Below are positions 39,336 through 48,110 of a stretch of 64,000 nt of DNA, piece after piece (position 1 is the stretch's first letter; every line of letters starts with the position of its first letter). The notes below the pieces were generated by a model. That model was not told the DNA's origin, searched no databases, and worked only from the letters and a program-made list of their open reading frames with translations. The stretch comes from Toxotes chatareus (taxonomy: Eukaryota > Chordata > Actinopteri > Toxotidae): contig CM028897.1 of assembly GCA_016801885.1 (NCBI GenBank), positions 19,231,501 to 19,295,500 on the forward strand. The letters run 5' to 3'. Position numbers and translations under genes: made by a program.

Positions 39336-42300
39336 CAGAGTCTGTAGTTGCTAAATGTATTAGTTCTAATTCCTGCTTTGAAATTACACATGAATTCAAC
39401 AAAAGCCCCAATGTCCAATTTGTGTCCAAATGTCCATTTTTCCCCAAAATACCCAAAATTACACACAAATGATTGAGCATTTATAAATCTCATTTTTCAT
39501 TTATAGATCATGTGACAGTTGTAACATTGTAACAGTCAGCGGCGGGAGCAGCGGCTCTGACACACAGCTGATGTTGAAATTTGTGTCTGGGACTCATTAC
39601 TCAGTCAGAACTAAACAGACAGACACGATACATATATATTTAGATTCAGCGTGACATGCATTGTGATTAAACCTCAATAAAGCACCTTAGAAATCATAGG
39701 GAGAATAATTGAGGAGCTGTGTCAGTCTCTGAAAACGTCTGCAGCAGATGTAAGGGACCATGATAGTCATTTGCATTCATCCTTTGGGCACCTCAGCTAT
39801 CTGTACATAAATTTCACACTGACTGACACCGCTGTCCCCCGAACCATGTCACTAGTGCGGCCATAAAAGTGGTCTGCAAAACAAGATGTGGCTCATTTCT
39901 CCGCTTTTCATTTGATGAATTTTAAGTACCTTAAAGGCAACACAATTTCTTAACTAAAAGTTTCCAGCTCAAAAGGCATAAATGCGTAGTTTCCTCCTAG
40001 CTTAAAAGTGCTGTTAAGTGCAGACTACACACTGCACTGTAGTGGCCTAAAGGACTAAACTAAACTGATTGTCTCCTTGAGTTTTCCAGAGAAAAATACT
40101 TCCTTTGTTGCCAGGGTCACACTCACTTATTCTGCCTGATTTTACATTGTTAAAAAAAAAGAAAAAAAACCCAAACAGCGATTTCAATAAAACAAACAAG
40201 TGCTTAGGAAAGAAGACAAGAAAAAACCCAAATAAATTCTACTCTAGTCGCATTATAACGACTTAAAACACAGAGGAGATTAGTGACTGGATGTTGACTG
40301 TTCTGTTGGTGCTGTCTAACAGGATAACAAACGAGGATGCATCATGAAAAGTCTTGACAAACACTTACAGAGCAGTGCTGTATCAAACTCATCTAAAACA
40401 TCCACTGGGCGAACACTAGCCCATAATCTCTCTCTTTGTCATTTACAACCACAGGTTGATCCGAGAGCTGTGAACAGCCTCAAACTGAATGAATCATAAT
40501 CCATCATCTTAGACAATAGGGACTGCTGTTCCTTCAGTCTAAAATACCATGCTCCCCAGTTCAATTATACCAAAGCCACCTAAGAGTATATTGTAAGTCT
40601 TATATTATCACCAATTCTAGGGGGAAAAAAGTGAAAGTGAAAAAAAAACTGATCACAGCATTTGCTGCTGAATCCTGCTGTGTATGAGGTGGGTGATGGT
40701 CTATTACCTGGAACAAAGCTTTCCTGGACAACGTCCTTATACGCCCACCAACCCTCATCAAGCTTGGATGTAATAGGCTGAGCTGCAGGGAGAAAGGAAA
40801 AACAGAAAGAGGAGACAAATTCAGATAATAAATTATATGTATATTTATCTACACATATATCTTTGCATGCGTGTGCATTTTTAGAGCATATCAGAGAGTC
40901 AGAGGGGCATTGAAGCAGAAAATAAGAATTCCACTGTTGTTTATTTATAATAAATGTGCAGTGATGTTAACATATTTCTTTACTAGAGTTTAAACTGGTT
41001 TTTAATCATAACTTTCCTTAAAAAAAAACAGCTCTTTTGAAGATTTTTCATGAAAATGTATAAACGTGTAATAAAATGTTCAAAGTAGGTCAAATGGAGA
41101 TTTGTTCATACATTCACGTGGCGTATGGAGGGAGTCCCCTGTGATGGGTCTGCACTAACACAAACACACACACACAGTTTCCCATAGTACACGTTACTTC
41201 ACACTTGCATGTCTTGTGTGTTTCTGGCCTCAGGCTGCCTCTGACTGTGCTTTAGCTCTGCTGCCACCCAGCTCTGCAGGCTGCACCCAGTCTGCCTGGC
41301 AGCAGCAGCAGCAGCAGCAGCACAATTAAAACAGAGCCGCTGGGATCTGATGGCTGGATCTGAACGGTGGAATCTGAGTTGCACCAATTCAGAAGCGGGT
41401 CACATGAAACCAAACATGAACAAGGCTGCAGTTGACTACTAAGCTATGCTGAACTCACATTCCCACCTATTGACAGGTTAGGCTCTGCAGTTCATCTGAT
41501 CTGCAAGGCTTTAGATTGAGGAAACACCTGGAGGATGCCCACGCATGCAGAAAGATAATATGGAAACTAAAGAGTCCTCAGATCGAAACATAGGCATCAT
41601 GAAAGAGAATATGCCAGATATTATACCTTTACGTGAGAGAGGTTGAATCTAAGAGCCACGTTATACGATTAACATGAATATGTATCTTAACTATTATTAT
41701 GGGTAATAGTAATGGGTACTAGCTCACTAATAATTGGCCTGGTAGAAAATTACTCATGTAAAAGTGACACCAATGGGTTGAGGCAGAACTGCAGTCACAA
41801 AAACCCAGAGAACCAGGACAGAACAGGAAGAAATAAATCAGGACTGAGCAGAGCAGAGGAGGAAAATGTCCCCACTGTGACACCCTCTAATATTTGCTAA
41901 AAGTAGCTCTTCCAGCTACTAACAGTAGCTACTGAGCAGAGCCCATGAGAATGTACATGTCTGTATCGACCTAATACATCTAGACTGTTAGTCACTGTTA
42001 CTATGACCGGCTGATGGCTGGGAGTCTCAAAAACATTTCCATGGAACGACTGATTTTTCCCTTTGTCTTTCACACCCCTTTAACAACTTCTTTGGTTTGT
42101 TTTGTTTTCTTGTTTGTTTGTTTTCCAAAAAGCACCTATGCATAATGTCATAGCTGAAATCACAGCACCGCGGTGTCAGTATTTAACTCGTGTGTGGTGA
42201 TTTCGTCAGACGCCATCGTGGTTATAAAATTTTAGCAGAGCAGCAGGCTTTGAAACAGCTTGGCTTAACACGTGTGAACTTAATGAGCCGTCTCTGGACT

Positions 42301-45300
42301 TCTCCGATTGCTTTCATATATACATCCGTGTAAATGTTGACAGCAGCGGCCTTAGCTCTGCATTTAATTCACAACTGAACTCAACTTTCTCAAAATGTAA
42401 ATGAACCCAGTCACTTTTTTTTTTAAATCACACCCTCGATCTTGTCCTGACATATGGCATAGAAATTGGACATTTAGTAATATAGTCACAAAACCCTCTT
42501 CACAATAATGGACTGCACGGCATTTGGAGAAGAAAAAAAACAAACATTACATTATCTGATACTGCTGTAACCAAATTTAAGCAAAGAATTGTTGCTGTAC
42601 ATTATTATTTACTCCAATTCCATGTGTCAATACAATGGGGGGGGGGGGCAGCTATCTCAACTTTCCTCCCACACGAGTTGCTGGTCTTGTTGACAGTGCT
42701 GCAGCCTCAGTGCGTACGACACTCGACACCGTAGCCCCTGTAGTGAATCAGAGGAGGCTCCGAGGTACAATTCACAAATGTGTGCTTTAAAGCAGAAATT
42801 GCAAAAAGCTGAAAGATGGTGTTCCACCAATCGAAACGAACTTGGCCTAACCTGAAAAGAAAGTCTAATAATATATAAAAGAAAGCCCTCTGTAATACCA
42901 GAACCGCCTATTATTCATCACTGAGAGAGAGGGAAAGTAAGAACTCCAGGCTTCTTGGCAGCACTGAATCCAGACTGACAGTCATAGATCTATTGAGCCA
43001 TTCACACTCCCAGTAGTAATAACAACTTCATGAGCTTCTTTACAAATAGAATTCTCTCTATTAGAGAGTAAATTCATCACTTCCTTCCCACACCTGGCAC
43101 AGATGCACTGTGCAGCGCAGTGGCCTTGACTATTACGCCTGGATTTATACTTCTCTCCTATAGATCTGTCTGAGATAACCTCAACCGGTTGTTCATCTAA
43201 ACCATCAACCTTTTAGACTCTATTCCAATAAGCTGTTTAAGGATACTTAACAGGCTATGCACTGCAGGCTTTTAAGGTTGCAGTAATTAAACCTCTACTG
43301 AAAATGCCTACTCTTGATCCAGACGTTTTAGCCATCTATAGACCTCCATCCCACCTCTTCTTTGCTTCTAAAATCCTTGAAAAAGATGCAAAGGAATGGT
43401 GTGTGAGAAGGTTTGAATCAGGACGTAGAGAGATTTTATTACATGGCCTGGAACATTTCATTGGGATTAAAGGAAGGTTTACGTCATATTTAGCGAATAG
43501 ATTGCAGTTTGTTCATGTTAACAATGATTCTTCCATGCACACAAGAGTTAGTCATAGAGTTCCACAGGGTTCTGTCCTTCTTTTCACCCTATACATGAGG
43601 CAACAGTATCACGAAACGTTCAGGAGGCAGGATAGAGACGTCATCAACACACCCACTCACTCACTGTGAATCCTCCAGACAATGACCTGCTCTATTCACA
43701 CGTCGGCTCAGGCAGATATCACACACTCTATACCATCGACCTGGGAGGGTAAAAGTCCTTTTAATGTCCAGTTCAGCTAATTTGAACATTTGCATTTGCA
43801 CACCTGCACGTCCTCTGGGTAATGTCTAGAAAAGTTCAGGGTTGCGGTTTGTGTGTGAAAGCAGCTTATGGAGGACAGATATAACCAATCAGACAGGTGC
43901 AGTCACTGGTGACACTATGTCAAGCCGATGTCTACACTCACCAAGCACTTTATTAGGAACACTTTCTTATCACTTACTTATTCACACAATTATCCAATCA
44001 GCCAGTCATATCAGTAATGCAATGCATAAAATCATGCAGGTATTTTTATTTCGAATTTTCACACACGACAGTCAAGAGTTTACTCAGAATGCTGCCAAAA
44101 ACACAAAAGTATCCAGTGAGGAGCAGGTCTGTGGACAGGTGTTGTCCCTGTCCAGCCTGCTGTAGTTTAGTCTTGTCCATTTTTGTATTCCATCATCCTC
44201 CTAAATAACAAAATCCAAACACGTGAACGATCTTTGTACATATCACAGTTCCTTTTTAAAACTTAATCACTCAGTCAGCGACAGGCATATGCTGTTGGAA
44301 GTCTAACCAAAATGTTGCTTAGTAGGGGCCCCTACGCAGCGTGGGCCCCAGGGCGGTCACACCCTCTACGCACTCACCTGTTCCTTACTCTACACCACTG
44401 CTTAGAAAGTCAAGCAGTCTACAGAAAACGGCTGACACACCCTGAGCTACAGTCCTTTAACTTCCCCACCCCCTCTGGACCTCCCTGTACAGCCAGGGCT
44501 GTGCTAATGCTTTCTGGGCTGTGGGAGTTTTTTTTTTTTAGGGATGCAGTAACCACCAAGTGTCCACAGGGACAAGACATCTATGAAGAGAGTCCAATGT
44601 CCAATGTCTGGGTCGCTCCAAGCCTCTGACTTTCAAGCATCTAAATGACTGAGCCATTGACTCCACTAAGACAAAACCTTTAAGAACAAAGAGCAGATCA
44701 ATTTAATAAGGACAGACGTGCACAGGGAATGTCTGCAGAGCTGTGACCTGCCACTGCAAAGTTTAGACTTTAAAGAGCAGCTGTCTGCACCAAACGCCCA
44801 CATGGTCAAACTGTTGAAGTCAGAGCACCTGTGCAGTTTAATGTTTCAGATCAGTAAATAGTCACTTCAGCTTCTGTTTTCTATTTATTACTTCAGCTCA
44901 TCACTGTGAAATTAAACCTCCTTTGAACCTTTTCAGGCGTAGTCAGTGAGCACATTACCAGCACCCTGCTGAGAAACTCAGATCGTCCCATCGGGAAAAA
45001 AAAAGGAGAGTTCTGCAGCTCATGTTCAACCGAGCTGTGATGCTGCTGCCTGACAGAAAGAGAAATCAGCAGCCGGCTGAATATTCCTTGTTTGCTGGGT
45101 TATCAAGAGATGACATTGCTGTCTGCATATCTGTTTGAAAACATCAGCTGCCCAAACTCTCACATTTTGTCACGAAGTCGAAGGCTGACAGCTTCGGCCC
45201 GTGATGAGTATGAAATTCTGACTCATCCCATAGTGGGATTCTCTGTGTGTAGTCCATCTGACTAAATGGACGGCTGCCTCACTGACACGGCCCTGCTGAA

Positions 45301-45834
45301 TGAGCTCTTTGACACAGGCTGCAGCATGACAGCGACATGCATGAGCTACTTATACTCACAGTGCATTTTAGTCAGCCTGTGGATTTATGCTCTATGGTAT
45401 ACTGTATGCTGCCATCACTATGATGTGCATGTGTGTGTGTGTGTGTGAGTGCATCCAAACGCATGAGTCTGCTGATCAAAATGCTGGATTGTGATGTGTG
45501 AGTTTGGAGGAATGGATGTGACCAGTGTGCACTGGCTGATGCCACAAAGAGCCTGTTGCCACATAAATACTGTAAACCACACACTTCATTTTTTTAAAAA
45601 GTGGAATCACTATGGGTAATGGTTTACCTGACGGGCAGGTGAGCTTGTCTCCAAAATGCTATAACTATTTAACGGTAACTTAATATTCGCAATGGCATCA
45701 ATCCAATCTTTCTCTTCTATTTCCACGTTGTTCTAACATTTCTGAAGGACCGCAGCTCCTGTTGCCTCCTTACCTGATGACGTGCAGATGATATATGTGT
45801 GTAAAATCACAGATAAATCCCAAACGACACGCAT
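6237..45834 (-). CDS. ca10: ca10-like carbonic anhydrase-related protein, 5' part (exons 1-3 of a longer gene)
   Basis: Three minus-strand exons join in phase: 45774-45834 (20 codons + 1 nt), 40708-40782 (2 nt + 24 codons + 1 nt) and 6237-6379 (2 nt + 47 codons). All introns are GT-AG. The predicted protein starts with a hydrophobic signal peptide ending near CTSSA, runs through DEGWWAYKDVVQESFVP, and enters the CA fold with PSFWGLVNSAWNLC, KRQSPIDIETSHMIFDP and LTPLRLNTAGRK. These segments follow vertebrate CA10 closely and fit CA11 much less well. From family knowledge, CA10 is a secreted glycoprotein of the nervous system, lacks CA activity because zinc-binding histidines are replaced, and binds neurexins. 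The exons holding the zinc-ligand positions are not in this window, so inactivity is inferred. Introns 1 and 2 are 4,991 and 34,328 bp. I cannot decide between ca10a and ca10b. Confidence 0.93.
6417..6480. repeat. (GT)32 microsatellite beside ca10 exon 3
   Basis: A pure 64-bp GT run, (CA)n on the gene strand. It stands 35 bp upstream of the exon 3 acceptor. Confidence 0.98.
6733..7027. mobile_element. hAT-like non-autonomous element (MITE)
   Basis: Begins caggggttcccaacc and ends with ggttgagaagtactg, an imperfect inverted copy typical of the hAT MITEs that start CAGGGGTTCTCAACC. There is no coding capacity. Confidence 0.6.
7265..8050. mobile_element. non-autonomous Tc1-related element, degenerate
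   Basis: Contains the teleost Tc1-derived phrases gcacattcacag-like tail, ttgacagcaataacctcaa, and an end resembling ttccccagccaacactgtgaa. There is no transposase frame. Boundaries are approximate. Confidence 0.5.
9780..10000 (+). repeat. LINE-type 3' tail with internal duplication
   Basis: Ends tttccctccggggatcaata then aagtattatcttatctta, the usual 3' end of a teleost non-LTR element with polyadenylation signal and short tandem tail. Two near-copies of a block including agcttatttgttacttact lie about 70-80 bp apart at 9,781-9,912. Confidence 0.5.
11190..11400. repeat. teleost interspersed repeat (GCTA-rich)
   Basis: Contains the widespread fish phrases gagaatgtcagca (twice), cacctaagtacagcctg and catggctgtagactcttgg. 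Non-coding; probably a MITE relic. Confidence 0.45.
11900..12545 (+). mobile_element. L1-like LINE reverse-transcriptase fragment
   Basis: A frame at 11,905-12,102 carries YQQECPLAFTA, IEPLAVAIHQSKSIKG and ISLFTDDILLYL, a decayed version of RT motif QGCPLSP and the catalytic YADD box (here FTDD). Stops follow. A tail with caataaaagccctg near 12,520 may be its 3' end. Confidence 0.6.
15955..16560 (+). mobile_element. L2/Maui-like LINE 3' end
   Basis: Matches the C-terminal part of teleost L2-like elements: LIQNAAALVLTG-type start, KALNDH and PYSTLYPHTT equivalents, then the 3'UTR phrase gaggtttcttcctgtcaaaa. Frameshifts and stops show it is dead. Confidence 0.6.
16568..16657. repeat. compound microsatellite (CA)n-(TA)n-(TG)n
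   Basis: About 90 bp of CA, then TA, then TG repeats, directly after the LINE 3' end. CA and TG arms can pair into a hairpin. Confidence 0.9.
17320..17540. repeat. teleost interspersed repeat, copy A
   Basis: Contains cagccagttagctta, agggaaactggtggcccagc and ctctccaaaaggaac, matching a common fish repeat. Its other end appears at 38.4 kb and 25.5 kb. Confidence 0.5.
18830..19480 (+). mobile_element. LINE fragment (L2/Rex1-like), internally deleted
   Basis: Reading across frameshifts, 18,890-19,240 gives TALDNVTPLKH, SPWISESFHGIKREWKRTEA and YFSELITSNQHNP-like text. 19,317-19,480 then gives SNPTELRNHYSPARSLRSSD, a post-RT segment. The RT core between them is missing. Confidence 0.6.
19502..19531. 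repeat. (GT)n microsatellite
   Basis: About 15 GT units directly after the LINE fragment. Confidence 0.95.
19880..19908. repeat. (CTGTG)n pentanucleotide repeat
   Basis: Five to six copies of ctgtg/tgctg units. Confidence 0.85.
20848..20874. repeat. (GA)n microsatellite
   Basis: A 27-bp GA run. Confidence 0.95.
20990..21045. repeat. CA/CG alternating purine-pyrimidine tract
   Basis: CA repeat with an internal cgcacgtacgcgcgcg core, a sequence type prone to left-handed Z-DNA. Confidence 0.9.
21411..21460. repeat. perfect 24-bp hairpin, 2-nt loop
   Basis: Arm 21411-21434 is the exact reverse complement of 21437-21460; the loop is CA. It lies in ca10 intron 2 and is not part of a recognised element. 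Confidence 0.97.
24827..24866. repeat. perfect 17-bp hairpin, 6-nt loop
   Basis: Arm tgcaagtgggtgactga at 24827-24843 and its exact reverse complement at 24850-24866. Confidence 0.97.
25002..25041. repeat. (TA)20 microsatellite
   Basis: An uninterrupted 40-bp TA run after a poly-T stretch. Confidence 0.95.
25217..25247. repeat. perfect 14-bp hairpin, 3-nt loop
   Basis: Arm agatattgaagtaa at 25217-25230, loop AAC, exact reverse complement at 25234-25247. Confidence 0.95.
25465..25560. repeat. teleost interspersed repeat, one end
   Basis: aaggaattctttgacatttt, then ggaaatatgcttcg and gatcgaaacc, match the end of the same family as 17.3 kb and, inverted, 38.4 kb. Confidence 0.45.
26595..26631. 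repeat. (GT)n microsatellite
   Basis: About 18 GT units. Confidence 0.95.
27540..28345 (+). pseudogene. Tc1-family transposase, decayed
   Basis: The sequence follows a teleost Tc1 transposase gene through most of its length: a TTRTLPS-like start, GLYGRVARRKPL-type text (27,745), MKHGGGSIILWGCCSTAGTE (27,845), AKYRDILNENLVQ, QQDNDP (28,015), a NPVKHLWCDLKMAV segment (28,095) and an RRLEAVTTAKGAE end (28,195-28,235). Frameshifts and stops break it, and the HTH region is shortened. The first DDE Asp region is partly deleted. It lies inside ca10 intron 2, antisense to ca10. A long-dead copy. Confidence 0.85.
28980..30080 (+). mobile_element. Tx1/L1-like LINE ORF2 fragment, decayed
   Basis: 29,025-29,100 reads DVETDIVELERMSESTGN. 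The RT region at 29,545-29,820 gives FICLDEEKAFDSSDHCFLWK, TMERFGFSAGLIAKIRAV and LHRGIQQGCALSG. Frameshifts and stops occur between these blocks. Confidence 0.75.
30125..30475. repeat. pyrimidine tract followed by purine tract
   Basis: 30,125-30,345 is strongly C+T on the plus strand with CTCTCT, CTCCTC and TTTCCT runs. 30,388-30,475 is strongly A+G with GAGAGA runs. The two halves can partly pair. Confidence 0.75.
31961..32253. repeat. GATA/GACA tetranucleotide tract (Bkm-like)
   Basis: About 290 bp of mixed gaca, gata and gaga units, including an uninterrupted (GATA)n stretch at about 32,164-32,210. It reads open on the minus strand as YLS/CLSV repeats, which I treat as spurious. Confidence 0.97.
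32290..33060 (-). mobile_element. non-LTR retrotransposon fragment (jockey/CR1-like), minus strand
   Basis: The minus strand reads DFIYTNICRG, VEPDGATSALQERFENADWD, VLRDAAT, VTNYIYKCVEGVPVTKTVTA and RPNHKNWI, then LRLNSGPPGADL-like text. This is the endonuclease-RT linker found in teleost jockey-like elements. Stops and shifts show decay. It abuts the GATA/GACA tract. Confidence 0.65.
35065..35101. repeat. perfect 14-bp hairpin, 9-nt loop
   Basis: Arm agtaggtcttacag at 35065-35078 and its exact reverse complement at 35088-35101. Confidence 0.95.
35105..35330 (+). mobile_element. LINE reverse-transcriptase fragment
   Basis: Reads NNFTSAFNTITPQHLKQGQL, GLNTFLCNQVLHFLTG across one frameshift, matching the DFSSAFNTI...LC.W..DFL RT segment of teleost LINEs. 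Confidence 0.65.
35337..36310. mobile_element. non-autonomous DNA transposon (PIF/hAT-type, family not named)
   Basis: Starts ggcctgtaccacaaagcaag, passes through gtatcacaaagctggctcac and accacggtaacc, and ends with a block that is inverted relative to the start (cggataaataaatccagg, gaagccagataaccc). These are common teleost phrases. There is no transposase frame. Confidence 0.5.
36340..36565 (+). repeat. possible LTR-like fragment
   Basis: C-rich text with cacctgtaccaatgttcctc, attaccccagccactactta and gcctgcttgctgctttttg resembles the LTR of teleost Gypsy elements. No coding part is adjacent. Confidence 0.3.
36732..36772. repeat. 22-bp tandem duplication
   Basis: atgttaattgttaaaagaa occurs twice with a period of 22 bp. 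Confidence 0.9.
37141..37560. repeat. purine-rich tract, about 400 bp
   Basis: A and G make up most bases on the plus strand, with few pyrimidine runs. It gives rise to spurious Ser/Leu/Phe-rich minus-strand frames. Confidence 0.8.
38400..38565. repeat. teleost interspersed repeat, right end
   Basis: gctaagctaagctaacctga, then ttcatatttgcagtacagac, tcttggcaagaaaagcaaat and ttgaactgttcctttaggc match the family seen at 17.3 and 25.5 kb. Confidence 0.55.
39243..39332. repeat. (CA)n / (CACG)n microsatellite
   Basis: About 90 bp: a CACG-interrupted first half, then pure CA. Confidence 0.97.
40708..40782 (-). CDS. ca10: ca10 coding exon 2
   Basis: Acceptor tttctccctgcag and donor CCAG|GTAATAG bound a 75-bp exon (2 + 72 + 1 nt). 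It reads QPITSKLDEGWWAYKDVVQ then ESFVP. The E-G-W-W-A-Y-K core is the CA10 segment between the signal peptide and the CA domain. The last G pairs with TC of exon 3 to give Val. Confidence 0.93.
41299..41322. repeat. (CAG)n triplet repeat in ca10 intron 1
   Basis: About seven to eight gca/cag units, CTG on the gene strand. Confidence 0.95.
42330..43610 (+). mobile_element. L2/Maui-like LINE, decayed
   Basis: From the endonuclease end (a DLVLTYGIEIG-like segment near 42,440) through APV-NQRRLRG (42,735) and ERTW-LNLKRK (42,840) to RT. The RT part has KPLLKMPTLDPDVLAIYRPP (43,290), SKILEKDA, LLHGLEHFIGIKG and FVHVNNDSSMHTRVSHRVPQ (43,510-43,570). RT motifs 2-4 are deleted in the middle and many stops occur upstream. 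It is antisense to ca10 in intron 1. Confidence 0.8.
43930..44180 (+). mobile_element. Tcb-like (Tc1 superfamily) transposon, left part
   Basis: Starts caccaagcactttattagga, the left end of a common teleost Tc1-superfamily element. It skips to the HTH coding part (FSHTTVKSLLRMLPKTQKYP in one frame, decayed SRTTVSRVY..W..K) and stops. An internal deletion is evident. Confidence 0.7.
45774..45834 (-). CDS. ca10: ca10 coding exon 1 (start codon and signal peptide)
   Basis: The ATG lies at 45834-45832 with A at -3. The 20 complete codons read MRVVWDLSVILHTYIICTSS and align position by position with the human CA10 leader. The exon ends ATCAG before the donor GTAAGG. The final G joins CT of exon 2 to make the Ala just before the expected signal-peptidase site. 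The start was chosen by this alignment and by the phase match to exon 2. Confidence 0.88.
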
Positions 45835-45839
45835 TCTTC

Positions 45840-46075
45840 GTTCAATTCACGCTCATTTTTCTGCAGCTGTTGCGGGGACTTCGCTTTGCAGGCTCACACT
45901 TCCGGGCGACACGGCCAAACTTTGAGCATTTTTTTTCCCCCTCCTCCTCTTTGGTTCTCCTCATCCCCGTCTCTCCGTCACGGAGCGCCGAGAAGGTCTG
46001 AAGCCTCGCAGGGGAGATCCGCCCTCACAGCGTTGTCCTCTTTCGCTTCCCGGTTTGGTGCTCAGGCAGCATTTC

Positions 46076-46111
<36 letters not shown>

Positions 46112-46315
46112 CATTTATTTTAACCCGCGTTTCTCATCTATTTATTTATCCACCCGTGGGAGGAAAAAAAAAATCAGCTGTAAAATCTTTCAACGCGCAT
46201 TTTGATCTTCTGCTTCTCCTTTGGGTCGGGCGGGTGTTAGTGGCGCACGGCTGGTCTGCGGCGGATCACAGGCAACTTTACTGACAACGCAAAGCGCACC
46301 AAGAGCGCACAAACT
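45840..46315 (-). promoter_or_regulatory. CpG-rich block at the 5' end of ca10 (probable promoter / 5'UTR)
   Basis: Immediately upstream of the ca10 ATG the base composition changes. CG dinucleotides are dense at 45,868-46,052 and again at 46,192-46,307, while the surrounding DNA is AT-rich and CpG-poor. Vertebrate CA10 genes have a long GC-rich 5'UTR. A run of about 29 T (poly-A on the gene strand) at 46,079-46,107 splits the block. No TATA box or transcription start could be fixed by eye. Confidence 0.55.
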
Positions 46316-47264
46316 CACAGAGGGAGACAAGACACTGACAGGGATGACAGAATAATATCCATGTAAAGCAAGGGGAAAAAGTTAATTTATCAATGGGAAA
46401 CCACTAAATGATATACATATGTGATACAGATATATAATTATTATTTTGGGCACATAAATATATATGTATATAGTGAGGGCTTATAAAATATTATAAGCAA
46501 ACACTGAGATTCCAATTCTGCTATGCCAGTCTCATTTTTTTTTTTTTTTTTTTTAAAGAGAAATAAAATCTGGATATGACTGTCTGAATTTGGCTCATAA
46601 AAGAAACACCCAGCCCAGTGATTCATTTTATTTCCTACAAAAAAAAAAAAATTACACTGACATAGTCGCTGAGCAACCAACTGTGGATGCAGTGAGATGT
46701 GTGCAGATGGCCCTGATCAAACACTCACTGCATTGACAGTCAGTGAAACTCTCTCCTGTGGATGTTGTGCGACCTCTAGCGTTAGGTTTGGGTTTCTCCT
46801 TTCAGAGCAAGGTTGAAGGTGCTGGTCAGTCAGACTGGGCATGCTGTGGGTGTAAGATTCAATGTGAAATACTAAACAGAATATGGGGGATGTACTGTAT
46901 GTATGAACAATATGTGGATAATTTGGGAGTGTCAGCCTGCAGTCTTGGCCTATTGTATATCAGCATCATGGCTGAAGACACTGAGGTTATGTCTTCTGTA
47001 AAATTAAACATAGAAAACAAAGAGCTGTATTGCATTTCACTGTTCTCCAGCAGAGGACAGCACAGACCTTACAATACCAGATGCAAAGCTCTGTCAAAAG
47101 TTTTCATGTAAGGGAGCTTTGTTTTCTTTTTAAGAGGAAGATGCATCATCAGTGCCAACATGATGACCACCTGTAAAACCACAGCTTTGAGGGCAGAACT
47201 ACAGGAAGAGAGAGAATGTCCCCTGACTCAGCAGGGGGAGCCACTGAGAGGGGGGGTCATCTAA
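46311..47264. other. intergenic, nothing recognised
   Basis: AT-rich DNA with poly-T runs near 46,535 and 46,640. No exon or known repeat seen. Confidence 0.6.
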
Positions 47265-47286
47265 AACAACAACAACAACAACAACA
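47265..47286. repeat. (CAA)n triplet repeat
   Basis: Seven caa units. Confidence 0.95.
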
Positions 47287-47480
47287 TGGCCCTTTTCAGA
47301 CCTGGCATTAACGTTAATCTCAGGTGATCTAATCACAGATGAACAACATTAAGTGCAGGTGTGACTGCACCCAAGATCCACTGAGGACACATCTGATCAC
47401 TGAGAACTATCACTTAGCAAATGACAACCTGAAACAAGCACTGACCACTGAGTACAACAGACGTTACTTTCAGTGGAAAT
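47287..47480. mobile_element. partial copy of the TIR element at 61.77 kb
   Basis: Phrases cttttcagacctggcatt, ggtgatctaatcaca, gtgcaggtgtgactgcaccc and aggacacatctgatc are shared with the end of the element at 61,765-62,155. Confidence 0.6.
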
Positions 47481-47689
47481 ACTCTGTATAACACAGGTTC
47501 ATCTATCCCCTCAGTCGACCTGTTGCACTGGTTAAACACAGAGGATCCACCAAGAGGTCTTTATTGAAGCCAGGTAGGCCTACAAGGTGTATTGTTCTGG
47601 ATTGAAAGTTACTAGCTCCTTGCTAACATTACTTTTAACAACAATAAATCACTAGCATACAAAGTCCAAGAGGCAAGGAAATAAAACTC

Positions 47690-48110
47690 ATCCACAAAGG
47701 AGTAAAACTCAGGAACACAAACTCAAAGGAACTCAGGGATTCTTACCTGTAAGTCTGAGGTAAGTCCACAGGAAAACATGAGGAGCACACACTGAAGGGA
47801 AGCACAGGTAGGACAACAGGGACAAACCCAGGGATGACAACTGGGCTGACAACAGACAAACTGACCAGGAAACAGGGGAGCAATGAGATTTACACTGGGG
47901 TAATGGGCAACAGGTGTTTCACATTAGGGCAGGGCAGACAATCAAGAAGCAAGGGAAAGAGACAAAGACAGGAAGTAGACTGCGAACAGATATACAAGGA
48001 ACCAGACTTCAAAATAAAACAGGAAATCCTGAATGAAACCAAGGAACCAAAACAGGATAGTCCAAAAAGCAGTCACCAAGGGGCTGATCATAACAGCCTC
48101 ACAACTAAGC
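47690..48110. repeat. interspersed repeat, copy 1 of 2 in window
   Basis: The order of phrases gggcagacaatcaa, gacaggaagtagactg and aaaataaaacaggaaatcct recurs, degraded, at 57.1-57.3 kb. Abundant in teleosts; class uncertain. Confidence 0.45.

Larger units (their letters stand above)
6380..40707 (-). other. ca10: ca10 intron 2 (34 kb, transposon-rich)
   Basis: This GT-AG intron holds most of the repeats listed separately: a hAT-like MITE, Tc1-type elements, LINE fragments of at least three kinds on both strands, and long microsatellites. Stretches in which I see no gene and no clear repeat include 8,051-9,779, 10,001-11,189, 12,546-15,949, 19,910-20,845, 21,461-24,826, 25,561-27,539, 33,061-35,064 and 39,333-40,707. 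Some may hold conserved regulatory elements, which alignment to other fish would show. Confidence 0.8.
40783..45773 (-). other. ca10: ca10 intron 1
   Basis: GT-AG intron of 4,991 bp. It contains a short CAG/CTG repeat (41,299-41,322), an L2/Maui-like LINE (about 42,330-43,610) and a Tcb-like transposon fragment (about 43,930-44,180). The stretch 44,181-45,773 has only a short GT repeat near 45,430 and otherwise nothing I can identify. Confidence 0.8.

Noticed and set aside
39038..39493. Two minus-strand frames of 132 and 151 codons with Cys-Val runs
   Set aside because: Generated by the CA/CACG microsatellite; the flanks show no family match.
45886..46284. 132-codon plus-strand frame over the ca10 CpG block
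   Set aside because: Contains a Phe run from the poly-T tract and overlaps the probable ca10 5'UTR on the opposite strand. No splice signals or recognisable domain.
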